From assembly GCA_910587045.1 (NCBI GenBank), contig CAJULG010000016.1:1-43483 (forward strand): a stretch of 43,483 bases of DNA, in the 5' to 3' direction. This DNA is from an uncultured Lachnospiraceae bacterium (lineage in GTDB: Bacteria > Bacillota > Clostridia > Lachnospirales > Lachnospiraceae). This document shows positions 23,722-31,670 of this stretch, in pieces. The notes under the pieces are model-generated. The model saw only the letters and a program-made list of their open reading frames with translations, did not search any database and was not told the origin of the DNA. The position numbers were made by a program, and so were the translations under genes. Numbering within the stretch: the first letter of the stretch is position 1; each line of letters opens with the position of its first letter.

Positions 23722-25449
23722 ATGCTTCGGCGCTTTATGCCCTATTTACTACGTTATAAGGGTATTTTAATGTTCGATCTGTTTTGTGCCGCGCTGACTA
23801 CCGTATGCGATATGGTGCTTCCATTGATCATGAGTTATTTAACAACCGCAGCGACCGATTCTGCGGTTGTATTAACAATAGAGATGGTACTGAGGCTGGC
23901 TCTGCTCTATCTGCTGCTCCGGCTGATCGACGCGGCCGCTAATTATTATATGGCCAATACTGGTCATGTCATGGGAGTTTATATTGAAACCGATATGCGA
24001 CGGGATGCCTTTGCGCATTTACAGCGTCTGGGTCATACCTATTATTCCAACAACAAGGTCGGCCAGATTATGGGACGGATCACCAATGATCTGTTCGATG
24101 TAACGGAATTTGCCCATCACTGTCCGGAGGAATTCTTCATTGCCCTGATCAAGATCGTTGTCTCCTTTGTGATCCTCTGTCAGGCCAATGTGCTGTTGAC
24201 ACTGATCCTGTTCGCCTGCGTTCCTCTGATGATGGCAGTATCCATTCAACTGAACCGGAAGCAGAAGGAGGCCTTTCGGAAGCAGCGCTATCAGATCGGT
24301 GAGCTGAATGCCCAGATTGAGGACAGTCTGCTGGGAGAACGGGTGGTAAAGGCATTTACTGCTGAAGCGTTGGAGAATGAGAAGTTTGAGGAAGGCAATC
24401 AGGCATTCCAGCGGATCAAGAAGAAGACGTATCAGTATATGGCACTGTTCCAGACCTCTACCCGGTTATTTGATGGCCTGATGTATCTGGTGGTGATCCT
24501 GGCCGGCGGTCTGTTCCTGGTGTATGGCAGGATTGATGCCGGAGATCTGGTCGCCTACATGCTTTATGTGTCGACTCTGATCGCTACGATCCGGCGAATC
24601 GTGGAATTTGCAGAACAGTTTCAGCGCGGGATCACCGGGATTGAACGGTTCTGTGAGATCATGGATGCAGAGATTGAGATCACGGACGCCCCGGATGCAC
24701 AGGAGCTGTCCGTAACCGAAGGGCGGATACAGCTCGAGCATGTCAGCTTTGAATATCCGGATGATCACAATAAGGTACTGCGGAATGTCAATCTTTCCAT
24801 CCGGCCGGGGGAGAAGCTGGCACTGGTGGGTCCCTCCGGTGGCGGCAAGACCACTCTGTGCAACCTGATTCCCCGGTTTTATGATGTAACGGACGGACAG
24901 ATCTATATTGATGGACAGGATATCCGGCAGGTGACTCTGAAGAGTCTTCGGGAGGCCATTGGCATCGTACAGCAGGATGTATTTTTGTTCAGTGGTTCCG
25001 TAGCGGATAACATTGCTTATGGCAGGCCGGGGGCCGCACGGGAGGAGATCGAACATGCGGCAGAGCTGGCGGGTGCGGATTCCTTTATTAAAGAACTGAA
25101 AAACGGGTATGATACTTATATCGGTGAGCGGGGCGTAAAGCTGTCCGGAGGACAGAAGCAGCGACTGTCCATTGCACGGGTATTTTTGAAGAATCCCCGG
25201 ATCCTCATTCTGGATGAGGCGACCAGTGCCCTGGATAATGAAAGTGAACTGCTGGTAGGAGAAAGCCTGGAGCAGCTGGCAGCAGGCAGGACCACTCTGA
25301 CCATTGCCCATCGCCTGACTACTGTTAAGCATGCAGACCGGATCCTGGTGCTTGGCAGAGAGGGGATCGAAGAGGAAGGAAGCCATGAAGAATTATTGAA
25401 ACAGGAAGGGATCTACTACCGGCTATGGAATGGTATGCGGCTGAGTTGA
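23722..25449 (+). CDS. ABC exporter half-transporter (membrane domain fused to ATPase)
   Basis: The product has 575 residues. Six transmembrane helices (about 1-310) form the type I exporter domain, with GELNAQIEDSLLGERVVKAF in the coupling region. The ATPase follows: Walker A GPSGGGKT at 370-377, signature LSGGQ at 474-478, Walker B ILILDEATSALD with D498/E499, and H-loop AHR. All catalytic residues are present. It would act as a homodimer, or as a heterodimer with a partner outside the window. Substrates of this multidrug/lipid-type class cannot be assigned. It lies between the DUF308 protein and the Cys-rich protein with gaps of 23 and 16 bases. Confidence 0.95.
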   Translation: MLRRFMPYLLRYKGILMFDLFCAALTTVCDMVLPLIMSYLTTAATDSAVVLTIEMVLRLALLYLLLRLIDAAANYYMANTGHVMGVYIETDMRRDAFAHLQRLGHTYYSNNKVGQIMGRITNDLFDVTEFAHHCPEEFFIALIKIVVSFVILCQANVLLTLILFACVPLMMAVSIQLNRKQKEAFRKQRYQIGELNAQIEDSLLGERVVKAFTAEALENEKFEEGNQAFQRIKKKTYQYMALFQTSTRLFDGLMYLVVILAGGLFLVYGRIDAGDLVAYMLYVSTLIATIRRIVEFAEQFQRGITGIERFCEIMDAEIEITDAPDAQELSVTEGRIQLEHVSFEYPDDHNKVLRNVNLSIRPGEKLALVGPSGGGKTTLCNLIPRFYDVTDGQIYIDGQDIRQVTLKSLREAIGIVQQDVFLFSGSVADNIAYGRPGAAREEIEHAAELAGADSFIKELKNGYDTYIGERGVKLSGGQKQRLSIARVFLKNPRILILDEATSALDNESELLVGESLEQLAAGRTTLTIAHRLTTVKHADRILVLGREGIEEEGSHEELLKQEGIYYRLWNGMRLS

Positions 25450-25465
25450 ACGGGAGGGGACAATC

Positions 25466-25741
25466 ATGGAACAATACCGGCATATGCAGAATCGGTCATG
25501 TGAATATTTTCCTTGTCATTCAGGGATCGGAGAGGCAGAATTTAACTGTATGTTCTGCTTTTGTCCCTTGTATGCTCTGAAGGATGCCTGCGGCGGCAAT
25601 TTCCGGTACCTGGAAAACGGAATAAAGGATTGTTCCCGGTGCGGACTGCCGCATCAGAAGGATGGTTATATGCATATACTAAGCTGCAGGGAGCAGTTGC
25701 TGGCACTTGGGATGCAGGATCAGACAGAGAAGGAGAATTAG
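25466..25741 (+). CDS. Cys-rich small metal-binding domain protein
   Basis: The product has 91 residues. Eight Cys and several His residues include CEYFPCH, CMFCFCPLY and CSRCGLPH, plus a final HILSC. This matches the 'cysteine-rich small domain' family (PF04071 type), which is often found near corrinoid genes but whose role is unknown. It probably binds zinc or an iron-sulfur cluster. It starts 16 bases after the ABC exporter stop, with GGGAGGGG before ATG 25466, so it is the last gene of that operon. Confidence 0.8.
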   Translation: MEQYRHMQNRSCEYFPCHSGIGEAEFNCMFCFCPLYALKDACGGNFRYLENGIKDCSRCGLPHQKDGYMHILSCREQLLALGMQDQTEKEN

Positions 25742-25747
25742 TCGTAT

Positions 25748-25769
25748 ATTAATAAAAAATTAATAAAAA
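25748..25769 (+). repeat. tandem 11-base direct repeat, candidate response-regulator site
   Basis: ATTAATAAAAA occurs twice back to back (25748-25758 and 25759-25769) over the -35 region of the VanR-like gene. Head-to-tail repeats with one-turn spacing are what OmpR-type regulators bind. Confidence 0.5.
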
Positions 25770-25781
25770 ACCAATAATCTT

Positions 25782-25790
25782 TGTTATAAT
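25782..25790 (+). promoter_or_regulatory. extended -10 promoter of the VanRS-like operon
   Basis: TG-T-TATAAT (TATAAT at 25785-25790) is a perfect extended -10 box. No consensus -35 exists, consistent with activator dependence. Confidence 0.65.
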
Positions 25791-25813
25791 AAGTAGGAAA
25801 GGCTGGTAGGTTT

Positions 25814-26509
25814 ATGAGCGAACGAATACTTATTGTCGATGACGAAAAGGAAATAGCAGACCTGGTAGAGGTGTATCTGGAGAATGAGGGCTACGAGGTC
25901 TTTAAATATTATACTGCAGCTGAGGCATTAAGCTGCATTCGCAGGGAGAAACTGGATCTGGCAATCCTGGATGTCATGCTTCCGGACCAGAACGGATTTC
26001 AGATCTGTCAGAAGATCCGTGAGGATTATCGTTATCCGGTCATTATGCTGACAGCAAAGGGAGAGGAAGTAGATAAGATCCGGGGGCTGATGCTTGGTGC
26101 GGATGATTATGTTACCAAGCCCTTTCTGCCGCTGGAACTGGTAGCACGGGTCAAGGCACAGCTCCGCAGGTATAAGCGGTATAATTCCGGGGCAGAGCAG
26201 GAGGAGGATATCATTGAGCATCTCGGACTGATCCTGGATCTGAAATCCCATGAATGTACGCTGAACGGCAAGGAGCTTTCCCTGACGCCGACAGAATTTT
26301 CTATCCTGCGGACTCTGTGTCAGCAGAGGGGCAATGTAGTCAGTACAGAAGATCTGTTCCATGCGATCTGGGGAGATGAATATTTTAATAAGAATAACAA
26401 TACCATCACCGTTCATATCCGGCATCTGCGTGAAAAGATGGGAGATTCCTTCGAGAATCCGAAGTATATCAAGACAGTCTGGGGGTGCGGATATAAAATT
26501 GAACGGTAA
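25814..26509 (+). CDS. OmpR/VanR-family response regulator
   Basis: The product has 231 residues. The receiver domain (1-115) has the acidic pocket at D9/D10, phospho-acceptor D53 in ILDVMLP and K102 in TKPF. The winged-helix effector domain (about 135-230) ends KTVWGCGYKIER, the typical OmpR/VanR C-terminus. It is most like VanR-type regulators of the glycopeptide group by the overall pattern of the linker and C-terminal domain. The sensor kinase follows with overlapping frames. No vanH/A/X or D-Ala-D-Lac genes are nearby, so the target is a different envelope response. Confidence 0.93.
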   Translation: MSERILIVDDEKEIADLVEVYLENEGYEVFKYYTAAEALSCIRREKLDLAILDVMLPDQNGFQICQKIREDYRYPVIMLTAKGEEVDKIRGLMLGADDYVTKPFLPLELVARVKAQLRRYKRYNSGAEQEEDIIEHLGLILDLKSHECTLNGKELSLTPTEFSILRTLCQQRGNVVSTEDLFHAIWGDEYFNKNNNTITVHIRHLREKMGDSFENPKYIKTVWGCGYKIER

Positions 26510-27716
26510 GAGAAAAGGGACAACGAAAAAGATTTTTTTATTGATCATCTCTGTAGTCGCTGCAGTATTCTTCTGTACCCAGATTTATTATTTTGTTGAT
26601 TACAGCATGAACGGACGGGTTCTGGACTGGTTTGATGAGAATTACATGCGCCAATATGATCTGGAGCTTTCGGAAGAGGAAAAGGAAGCCGGTGCAGGAG
26701 GAAAGGTTATCATCCGGGAGCCTGCCTGGGGAGCGGTCAAGGAGCTTTGCTTCGTAGTGTTTTGTGTCGGAACCGCAGGGATCGTAATACTTGTCTATGT
26801 TGTGTCCTGGCTCTATGCAGACGGGAAGGTAAAGCAGTCTATGGCTGATACCAACCGGATGATCCGTCTGTATATGATGGATGGCGTGGCGGCGAAGGAT
26901 GTCTTTCTGGAAAAGGATATCGAGCTTTATGCCCAGATGGTAGAGATCAAATCAACCATGCAGAAGCATGAGCAGACCCTGAAGGAAGAAGCGGCCAGAA
27001 AGAATGACCTGATCGTATATCTGGCCCATGATCTGAAAACACCGCTTACCTCCGTTATCGGTTACTTAAGTCTCCTTCAGGAGGTGCCGGAGATGCCGGC
27101 AGAGCAAAGGGCCAGATACATTGGCATTACACTGGATAAGGCACAGCGTCTGGAACAGCTGATCAATGAGTTTTTTGATATTACCCGGTACAACCTGCAG
27201 CAGATTCACCTGGAACAGGAGAGCATCAACCTTACCTATATGCTGATGCAGTTAACGGATGAATTCTATCCGATCCTCAATGCCCACGGGAATACGATCC
27301 GGCTTCAGACGGATGAAGAGCTGACTGTATACGGAGATGCGGAAAAGCTGGCAAGAGTATTTAACAATATATTAAAAAATGCAGTGGCCTACAGCTATCC
27401 GGATACAGAGATTACGGTACGGGCAGAGGAAAGGGAGCAGGAGGTGCATATCTTTTTTTGTAATAAGGGCAAGACGATCTCTCCGCATAAGCTGGAAGCC
27501 ATCTTCGAGAAATTCTTCCGTCTGGATGAGGCACGCTCTGCGAATACGGGAGGCGCCGGGTTAGGACTGGCGATCGCAAAGGAAATTGTAACGATACATG
27601 GCGGAAGCATTACCGCTTCCAGTGAGGATGAGCTTACCACGTTTCACATTGTTCTGCCATCTGCGGGATTCACTAAAAATCAATCTTCTGTTAATGGTTT
27701 CTTAGGAAATGATTAA
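26499..27716 (+). CDS. VanS-like membrane sensor histidine kinase
   Basis: The product has 405 residues if it starts at TTG 26499, which overlaps the regulator stop. The open frame extends further upstream, but that part is antisense-quality sequence inside the regulator gene. Two transmembrane helices (about 8-31 and about 75-105) flank a short outer loop of about 45 residues. The phospho-acceptor is H177 in LAHDLKTPLTSVIGYLSLL. The N-box is FNNILKNAV near 287, and the G-box is GGAGLGLAIAKEI. The H-box and short sensor loop match VanS-type kinases. It would phosphorylate the preceding regulator. The start is uncertain because no good ribosome site lies close to TTG. Confidence 0.88.
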   Translation: MNGKRKGTTKKIFLLIISVVAAVFFCTQIYYFVDYSMNGRVLDWFDENYMRQYDLELSEEEKEAGAGGKVIIREPAWGAVKELCFVVFCVGTAGIVILVYVVSWLYADGKVKQSMADTNRMIRLYMMDGVAAKDVFLEKDIELYAQMVEIKSTMQKHEQTLKEEAARKNDLIVYLAHDLKTPLTSVIGYLSLLQEVPEMPAEQRARYIGITLDKAQRLEQLINEFFDITRYNLQQIHLEQESINLTYMLMQLTDEFYPILNAHGNTIRLQTDEELTVYGDAEKLARVFNNILKNAVAYSYPDTEITVRAEEREQEVHIFFCNKGKTISPHKLEAIFEKFFRLDEARSANTGGAGLGLAIAKEIVTIHGGSITASSEDELTTFHIVLPSAGFTKNQSSVNGFLGND

Positions 27717-27737
27717 TTCGGAATTAGTGTATATAAG

Positions 27738-27778
27738 GCTTCTGTCTGATAATATTTTTATCAGACAGAAGCTTTTTT
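27738..27778 (+). terminator. intrinsic terminator of the VanRS-like operon
   Basis: GCTTCTGTCTGATAA (27738-27752) pairs perfectly with TTATCAGACAGAAGC (27758-27772), then six T. Confidence 0.95.
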
Positions 27779-27808
27779 GCGTGAAGGAACCAGGAAGGAG
27801 GATGACGC

Positions 27809-28612
27809 ATGGCAAAATATTATTATGAAGGAAACTTAAATGAAGCAGTGAACTATCATAAAAAGGGAAATATCGAATATTATGTCCGTGGTGTTATCAA
27901 TATTGCAGGACGCACCTATGAACGGTATGGTATTAAGACTCATTTTGTGGGAGTCGGCGAAGATTATATTGAATTAATGAAACAGTATGTAGTGCCGTTT
28001 GTAGAAGACGGGGATATGCTCAGTATCAGCGAAAAGGTAATCTCCATGTGTCAGGCGAATGTTATCCGTATGGAGGATATGAAATTGTCCTGGATCACCA
28101 GATTCATGAGTTTGTTCGGAAAGCGAACGGAAAGTGGTATCGGTATTACAGAACCCTATAAACTGCAATTAATGATCGATATGAATGGTCTGGGCAAGGT
28201 GTTATACGCAGGTGTTGCCGGTGTCTTTGGCAAACTGGTCGGGAAACGGGGCATATTCTACGAAATACTGGGAAAGGAATCTGCCGGGATTGACGGATTC
28301 TACAGTCATTCCGCATTTGAGGAATATCATACTACGGCAACTTTGATCCCCAGAGAACCGGATAAGGTCTGCAATGAAATCTATGAGCAGTGCCATATTC
28401 CTGCCATGATCGTGGATGCCAATGACATTAGCGTAGATATTCTGGGAAAATCAGATGTGCTGAAGAATGTTTCCGACGGGGAGCTTGCAGGGCGGATCGA
28501 AGATAATCCTGCCGGACAGGATGACGAATGTACTCCGTTTATCATTATCCGGGATATTACCGGAAGAGAGCCGCAGGCTTACACACCGAAAAAGCCGCGG
28601 GAGCAGAATTGA
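27809..28612 (+). CDS. CofE-like (F420-0:L-glutamate ligase family) protein
   Basis: The product has 267 residues. It reads as a member of the F420 gamma-glutamyl ligase family: GRTYERYGIKTHFVGVGED near the N-terminus, a central Gly-rich strand set (GLGKVLYAGVAGVFGKLVGKRG), and VDANDISVDILGKSD late, as in CofE/FbiB-type proteins. Lachnospiraceae are not known to make F420, and no cofC, cofD or F420-dependent enzyme is in the window. It may therefore glutamylate or amidate another substrate. The first 30 residues are not CofE-like. The gene is single, between two terminators, with AGGAAGGAGG before ATG 27809. Confidence 0.7.
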   Translation: MAKYYYEGNLNEAVNYHKKGNIEYYVRGVINIAGRTYERYGIKTHFVGVGEDYIELMKQYVVPFVEDGDMLSISEKVISMCQANVIRMEDMKLSWITRFMSLFGKRTESGIGITEPYKLQLMIDMNGLGKVLYAGVAGVFGKLVGKRGIFYEILGKESAGIDGFYSHSAFEEYHTTATLIPREPDKVCNEIYEQCHIPAMIVDANDISVDILGKSDVLKNVSDGELAGRIEDNPAGQDDECTPFIIIRDITGREPQAYTPKKPREQN

Positions 28613-28630
28613 TCCTGCCGGCGGCTTTTT
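28589..28630. terminator. bidirectional terminator between convergent genes
   Basis: AAAAAGCCGC with following GGGAGCAG pairs with CCTGCCGGCGGCTTTTT. It overlaps the stop of the CofE-like gene and lies just before the convergent stop at 28643. Confidence 0.85.
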
Positions 28631-28642
28631 ATTATTGCTCTG

Positions 28643-29524
28643 TCAGTATTCATCAATGCAGATCCGTTGGCCAAGAACCTCCCGCCTCACATAGGCAGTC
28701 TGATCATTCCGGGTTCCCAGTTCCCACTTGATCAGGGTGAGACAGCGGTTTTCGATTTCAATGCAGGTGATCCCCGCCGGAGACACACAACTTCCGGTAT
28801 TAAAATAGGGAGACTCCACTGTTCCGATCATTGGATGATGGGTGTGGCCGGTGATCAGCAGATGTCTGTTTTCTCTTGCCCAGGCGGTCAGACGTTCTTC
28901 AGAATTCTTTTTCCTGGTGTTGTTTTTCGCTGCACTGGTAGGATCCGGAATACCCAGATTTTCCAGCGGTTTCCATACATAGCGGACCAGAAAGCGGGAC
29001 AGGGGCCAGAGGGTGCTGTTTAACAGGTCTGCCTGATGTCCATGGGTGAGATAGATATCCTTTTTCTCCTCCCGATCCTCCAGAATGATCCCCGGATAAT
29101 ACCGGATATCGGGAAACAAGGGCTTACAGCACATGGAATGGTGGCAGTAGAAGTCCTGCGTATATTTATTTACAAAGCGTTCCCTCTTTTTTACGATATC
29201 ATGGTTACCATACACAGAATAGAACCGGTTTGCCCGGAAGTAATCCGACAGGAGACGAAAGGATTCCGGATGCATGGCCTTGATCGCCTCGAAGGAACGG
29301 TTTTCCCATAACTCGTCACCATCGCCTAATTCAATATAGGTGAAGTTCCTCGGAAAATAGTATTTCAGGGCAGCCAGAAACAGAAATTCGTTTTTCAGAA
29401 AATTGTCTCCGGCACTGCCGGTTCCCCGGTGGCAGTCGCTGAAAATTACATATCTGGAATTCCGGGTAAGAGGAAGCCGCAGGGCTTCCTCAAATGTTTT
29501 TAAAAGACGGGTATTACAGCTCAT
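28643..29524 (-). CDS. calcineurin-like metallophosphoesterase
   Basis: The product has 293 residues. All five metallophosphoesterase motifs are present: FSDCHRG (Asp and His ligands), ELGDGDELWE, YGNHD, THGH and TGHTHHP. It should cleave a phospho-mono- or diester with two metal ions, without a signal peptide and so in the cytoplasm. Its insert 'NNTRKKNSEERLTAWAREN' before the last motif resembles the UDP-diacylglucosamine or nucleotide phosphoesterase subgroup, but the substrate is open. ATG 29524 forms an ATGA overlap with the stop of the upstream gene, so translation is coupled; this decides it over the ATG two codons earlier. Confidence 0.9.
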   Translation of the reverse strand: MSCNTRLLKTFEEALRLPLTRNSRYVIFSDCHRGTGSAGDNFLKNEFLFLAALKYYFPRNFTYIELGDGDELWENRSFEAIKAMHPESFRLLSDYFRANRFYSVYGNHDIVKKRERFVNKYTQDFYCHHSMCCKPLFPDIRYYPGIILEDREEKKDIYLTHGHQADLLNSTLWPLSRFLVRYVWKPLENLGIPDPTSAAKNNTRKKNSEERLTAWARENRHLLITGHTHHPMIGTVESPYFNTGSCVSPAGITCIEIENRCLTLIKWELGTRNDQTAYVRREVLGQRICIDEY

Positions 29525-30432
29525 CTGCATTTCCTCTTATGGTGATGAAAGCATTGCCGGCGGTTCCGCTTGAAGCAGAGAAGACGACGGAAGCAGACCG
29601 GAAGGAAGAAATAGAGGTACAGGATACGATCCATGGTACAGGTGAATGGACGGGTAATGCAGCGGAACAGCCTGCAGAAGATCCGGTTCTGCCATTGTGA
29701 AAAACGGGCGCTGCATGAATGTACAAGCCGCGGCTGCCAGGTATGCGGGATGGAGAAGGACAGGGACACCGTCAGTCTGCAGATGCATAGTTCACATGCG
29801 GAATACCCCAGATTCATCAAAGCTTCCACAAAGCACTGGAGCATATCATCGTTCGGGAAGGTAATGGAGAGATCCATGACAAGATCTTCCGGTTCACAAT
29901 AGCTGCCCATACGGAAGCCGGTCAGCCACCAATGCTCCCGATGCAGAAAGAACAAAGGCTGGCCCTTGAAATTTAACCGCATGGAGAGTGGAAGGAGCTC
30001 ATGATCGGAAACACCGTGGAACAGGGTCCGGTCATACTGATCCGGTGATAAAAGAGTGTCCGCCTGATAGATTCCGATCTCACCACCCAGATTAATTCCG
30101 TATTGACCCTTCCAGAATTCGATCATCCAGGTTCTCCCGTTATAGTCGAAGTATACCGGTTCACAATCAATTACCATATTAAAACGGAAGGCAGAGTTAT
30201 CATAGAGCGAACAGTAACCGAAGTTTTTCTGCCAGGCATCCAGGGTAGAAGTCATTACGTCCTCTTCCGGAAGATAGGCAAAGCCGAACGGTTCTGCCAG
30301 GTCATTCAGGAGCCTGACTTTTTCACAGCAGTCCATACAACGTATTTTTCGGATAATGCATTTTCTTCTGTAAAAATTCAAAATAAAAAACAAGACGCAA
30401 ATGGCGAATAAAACGCCGATGAGAATATACAT
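29521..30432 (-). CDS. membrane-anchored DUF4474-type protein
   Basis: The product has 303 residues. One N-terminal helix (about 3-20) anchors it. The rest fits the DUF4474 pattern: DLAEPFGFAYLPEEDV, TLDAWQKNFGYCSLYD, YFDYNGRTWMIEFWKGQYG, GGEIGIYQAD and HWWLTGFRMG. No enzyme motif is known for this family. The last 60 residues are very basic and rich in Cys, Phe and Leu, unlike the acidic-neutral body; this could be a membrane-associated tail or a decayed end. Its stop overlaps the metallophosphoesterase start (ATGA), so the two form an operon. Confidence 0.75.
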   Translation of the reverse strand: MYILIGVLFAICVLFFILNFYRRKCIIRKIRCMDCCEKVRLLNDLAEPFGFAYLPEEDVMTSTLDAWQKNFGYCSLYDNSAFRFNMVIDCEPVYFDYNGRTWMIEFWKGQYGINLGGEIGIYQADTLLSPDQYDRTLFHGVSDHELLPLSMRLNFKGQPLFFLHREHWWLTGFRMGSYCEPEDLVMDLSITFPNDDMLQCFVEALMNLGYSACELCICRLTVSLSFSIPHTWQPRLVHSCSARFSQWQNRIFCRLFRCITRPFTCTMDRILYLYFFLPVCFRRLLCFKRNRRQCFHHHKRKCR

Positions 30433-30520
30433 AAACAGATGCTTCCTAGTGGTTTGTTTTATTATATGTTGGAAAATGAGAGCGTGTGACGAAGGAAGGC
30501 GAAGGATCGGACAGGATGGT

Positions 30521-30649
30521 ATGAAAAAGAGTGGAAACTGCTGTAAAATTCATACCGCATCTGGTATGATAGGGATACTGATTTTTTTGATCCGGATCAC
30601 AGGCTGCGGGAACCGGATGGATAAAGTGTTTGCAGCAATAAAGGAATGA
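30521..30649 (+). CDS. possible very small lipoprotein-like ORF
   Basis: A 42-residue frame starts at ATG 30521 after AGGATGG. It has a basic start, a hydrophobic stretch (GMIGILIFLIRI) and TGC that could be a lipobox. It ends 19 bases before the oxidoreductase gene. No homology is known to me and the upstream region is noncoding, so it may be chance. Confidence 0.25.
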   Translation: MKKSGNCCKIHTASGMIGILIFLIRITGCGNRMDKVFAAIKE

Positions 30650-30668
30650 TAGGAAGGAGATGTATGGT

Positions 30669-31661
30669 ATGGCATTAAAATTCGGTATTCTCGGGGCTGG
30701 ACATATGGCGGAACGTATGGCGGATACAGTCCGGCAGATGAAGGATGTAGAACTGTATGCGGCAGCGTCCCGTACAGAGGAAAAGGCAAGGGAGTTTGCA
30801 GAGCGATATGGTGCAGTAAAATACTACGGGAGCTATGAGGCATTGATGGAGGATGCAGAGGTGGAACTGATCTATATTGCGACGCCCAACCACCTGCATT
30901 ACCAGCAGGCGAGGGCATGTATTCAGCATGGAAAACCGGTGTTGTTAGAGAAACCCTTTACCTTAAATGAACGGCAGGCACAGGCATTGATCGATCTGGC
31001 TGAAATGCACCAGGTATTTTTGTGTGAAGCCATGTGGGTGCGATTCATGCCTCTGATGCATCAGTTAAAGAGGGAGATTGAGAAGGGAAGGATTGGTGAA
31101 GTGACTGCTGTGACAGCAGATATCGGATATGATCTGCGGGAGAAGGAACGGTTGAACCGTCTGGATATGGGAGGCGGTGCCCTGCTGGATGTGGGAGTGT
31201 ATCCCGTTACCTTTGCACTGCAGATACTGGGTAAGGAAATTGACAATATATCTACTTCCATGGTACGGATGGGTTCCGGTGTGGATGCACAGGAATTCGT
31301 GAATCTGGTCTATACGAATGGTGCAGTGGCAGGCTTGTATGCCACGATGCTGTCCAATACAGATAAGCAGGGGAAGATCTATGGGACAGACGGGTATATT
31401 GTGGTAGATGATATCAACAACTATTTCTGTTATCGCGTCTACAGTACAAAGGGAGAACTGCTGGAAACAGTAGAGCGGCCGGAGCAGATCAGCGGCCTGG
31501 AGTATGAAGTGCAGGCGTGTGCAGATGCCCTTCGGAACAGGAGGCTGGAATGCCCGCAGATGTCTCACGGAGATACATTATTCTTAATGCGGGTGCTGGA
31601 TACGGTACGCAGAACCTGGGATATGCAGTTTCCGCAGGAGGAGGCAGTCCAGGACTTCTGA
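30669..31661 (+). CDS. Gfo/Idh/MocA-family oxidoreductase
   Basis: The product has 330 residues. ATG 30669 is chosen over ATG 30660 because AGGAAGGAG then has a 9-base spacing. A Rossmann domain binds NAD(P) (GILGAGHMAERMA at residues 6-18). EKPFTLN near 95-101 holds the conserved EKP lysine. The C-terminal domain has GGGALLDVGVYPV, the usual GFO_IDH_MocA_C landmark. It would oxidise or reduce a sugar, inositol or related polyol. No sugar operon surrounds it, so the substrate is unknown. It converges on the SGNH hydrolase gene. Confidence 0.92.
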   Translation: MALKFGILGAGHMAERMADTVRQMKDVELYAAASRTEEKAREFAERYGAVKYYGSYEALMEDAEVELIYIATPNHLHYQQARACIQHGKPVLLEKPFTLNERQAQALIDLAEMHQVFLCEAMWVRFMPLMHQLKREIEKGRIGEVTAVTADIGYDLREKERLNRLDMGGGALLDVGVYPVTFALQILGKEIDNISTSMVRMGSGVDAQEFVNLVYTNGAVAGLYATMLSNTDKQGKIYGTDGYIVVDDINNYFCYRVYSTKGELLETVERPEQISGLEYEVQACADALRNRRLECPQMSHGDTLFLMRVLDTVRRTWDMQFPQEEAVQDF

Positions 31662-31670
31662 TCCGGGCGT

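Noticed and set aside
24466..25386. Minus-strand open frame of 306 codons
   Set aside because: Antisense to the ABC exporter ATPase, whose motifs are complete on the plus strand.
26361..26498. Upstream extension of the sensor kinase frame
   Set aside because: It lies inside the response regulator gene; its Arg/Ser/Ile-rich sequence is not kinase-like and would make an odd N-terminus before TM1.
25814..27716. Vancomycin resistance cluster
   Set aside because: Only the VanRS-like pair exists; no vanH, ligase or vanX-type gene is in the window.
29521..29790. Frameshift in the C-terminus of the DUF4474 protein
   Set aside because: The odd basic tail raised the idea, but the ATGA coupling to the next gene and an in-frame family-like pattern up to the tail do not require one.
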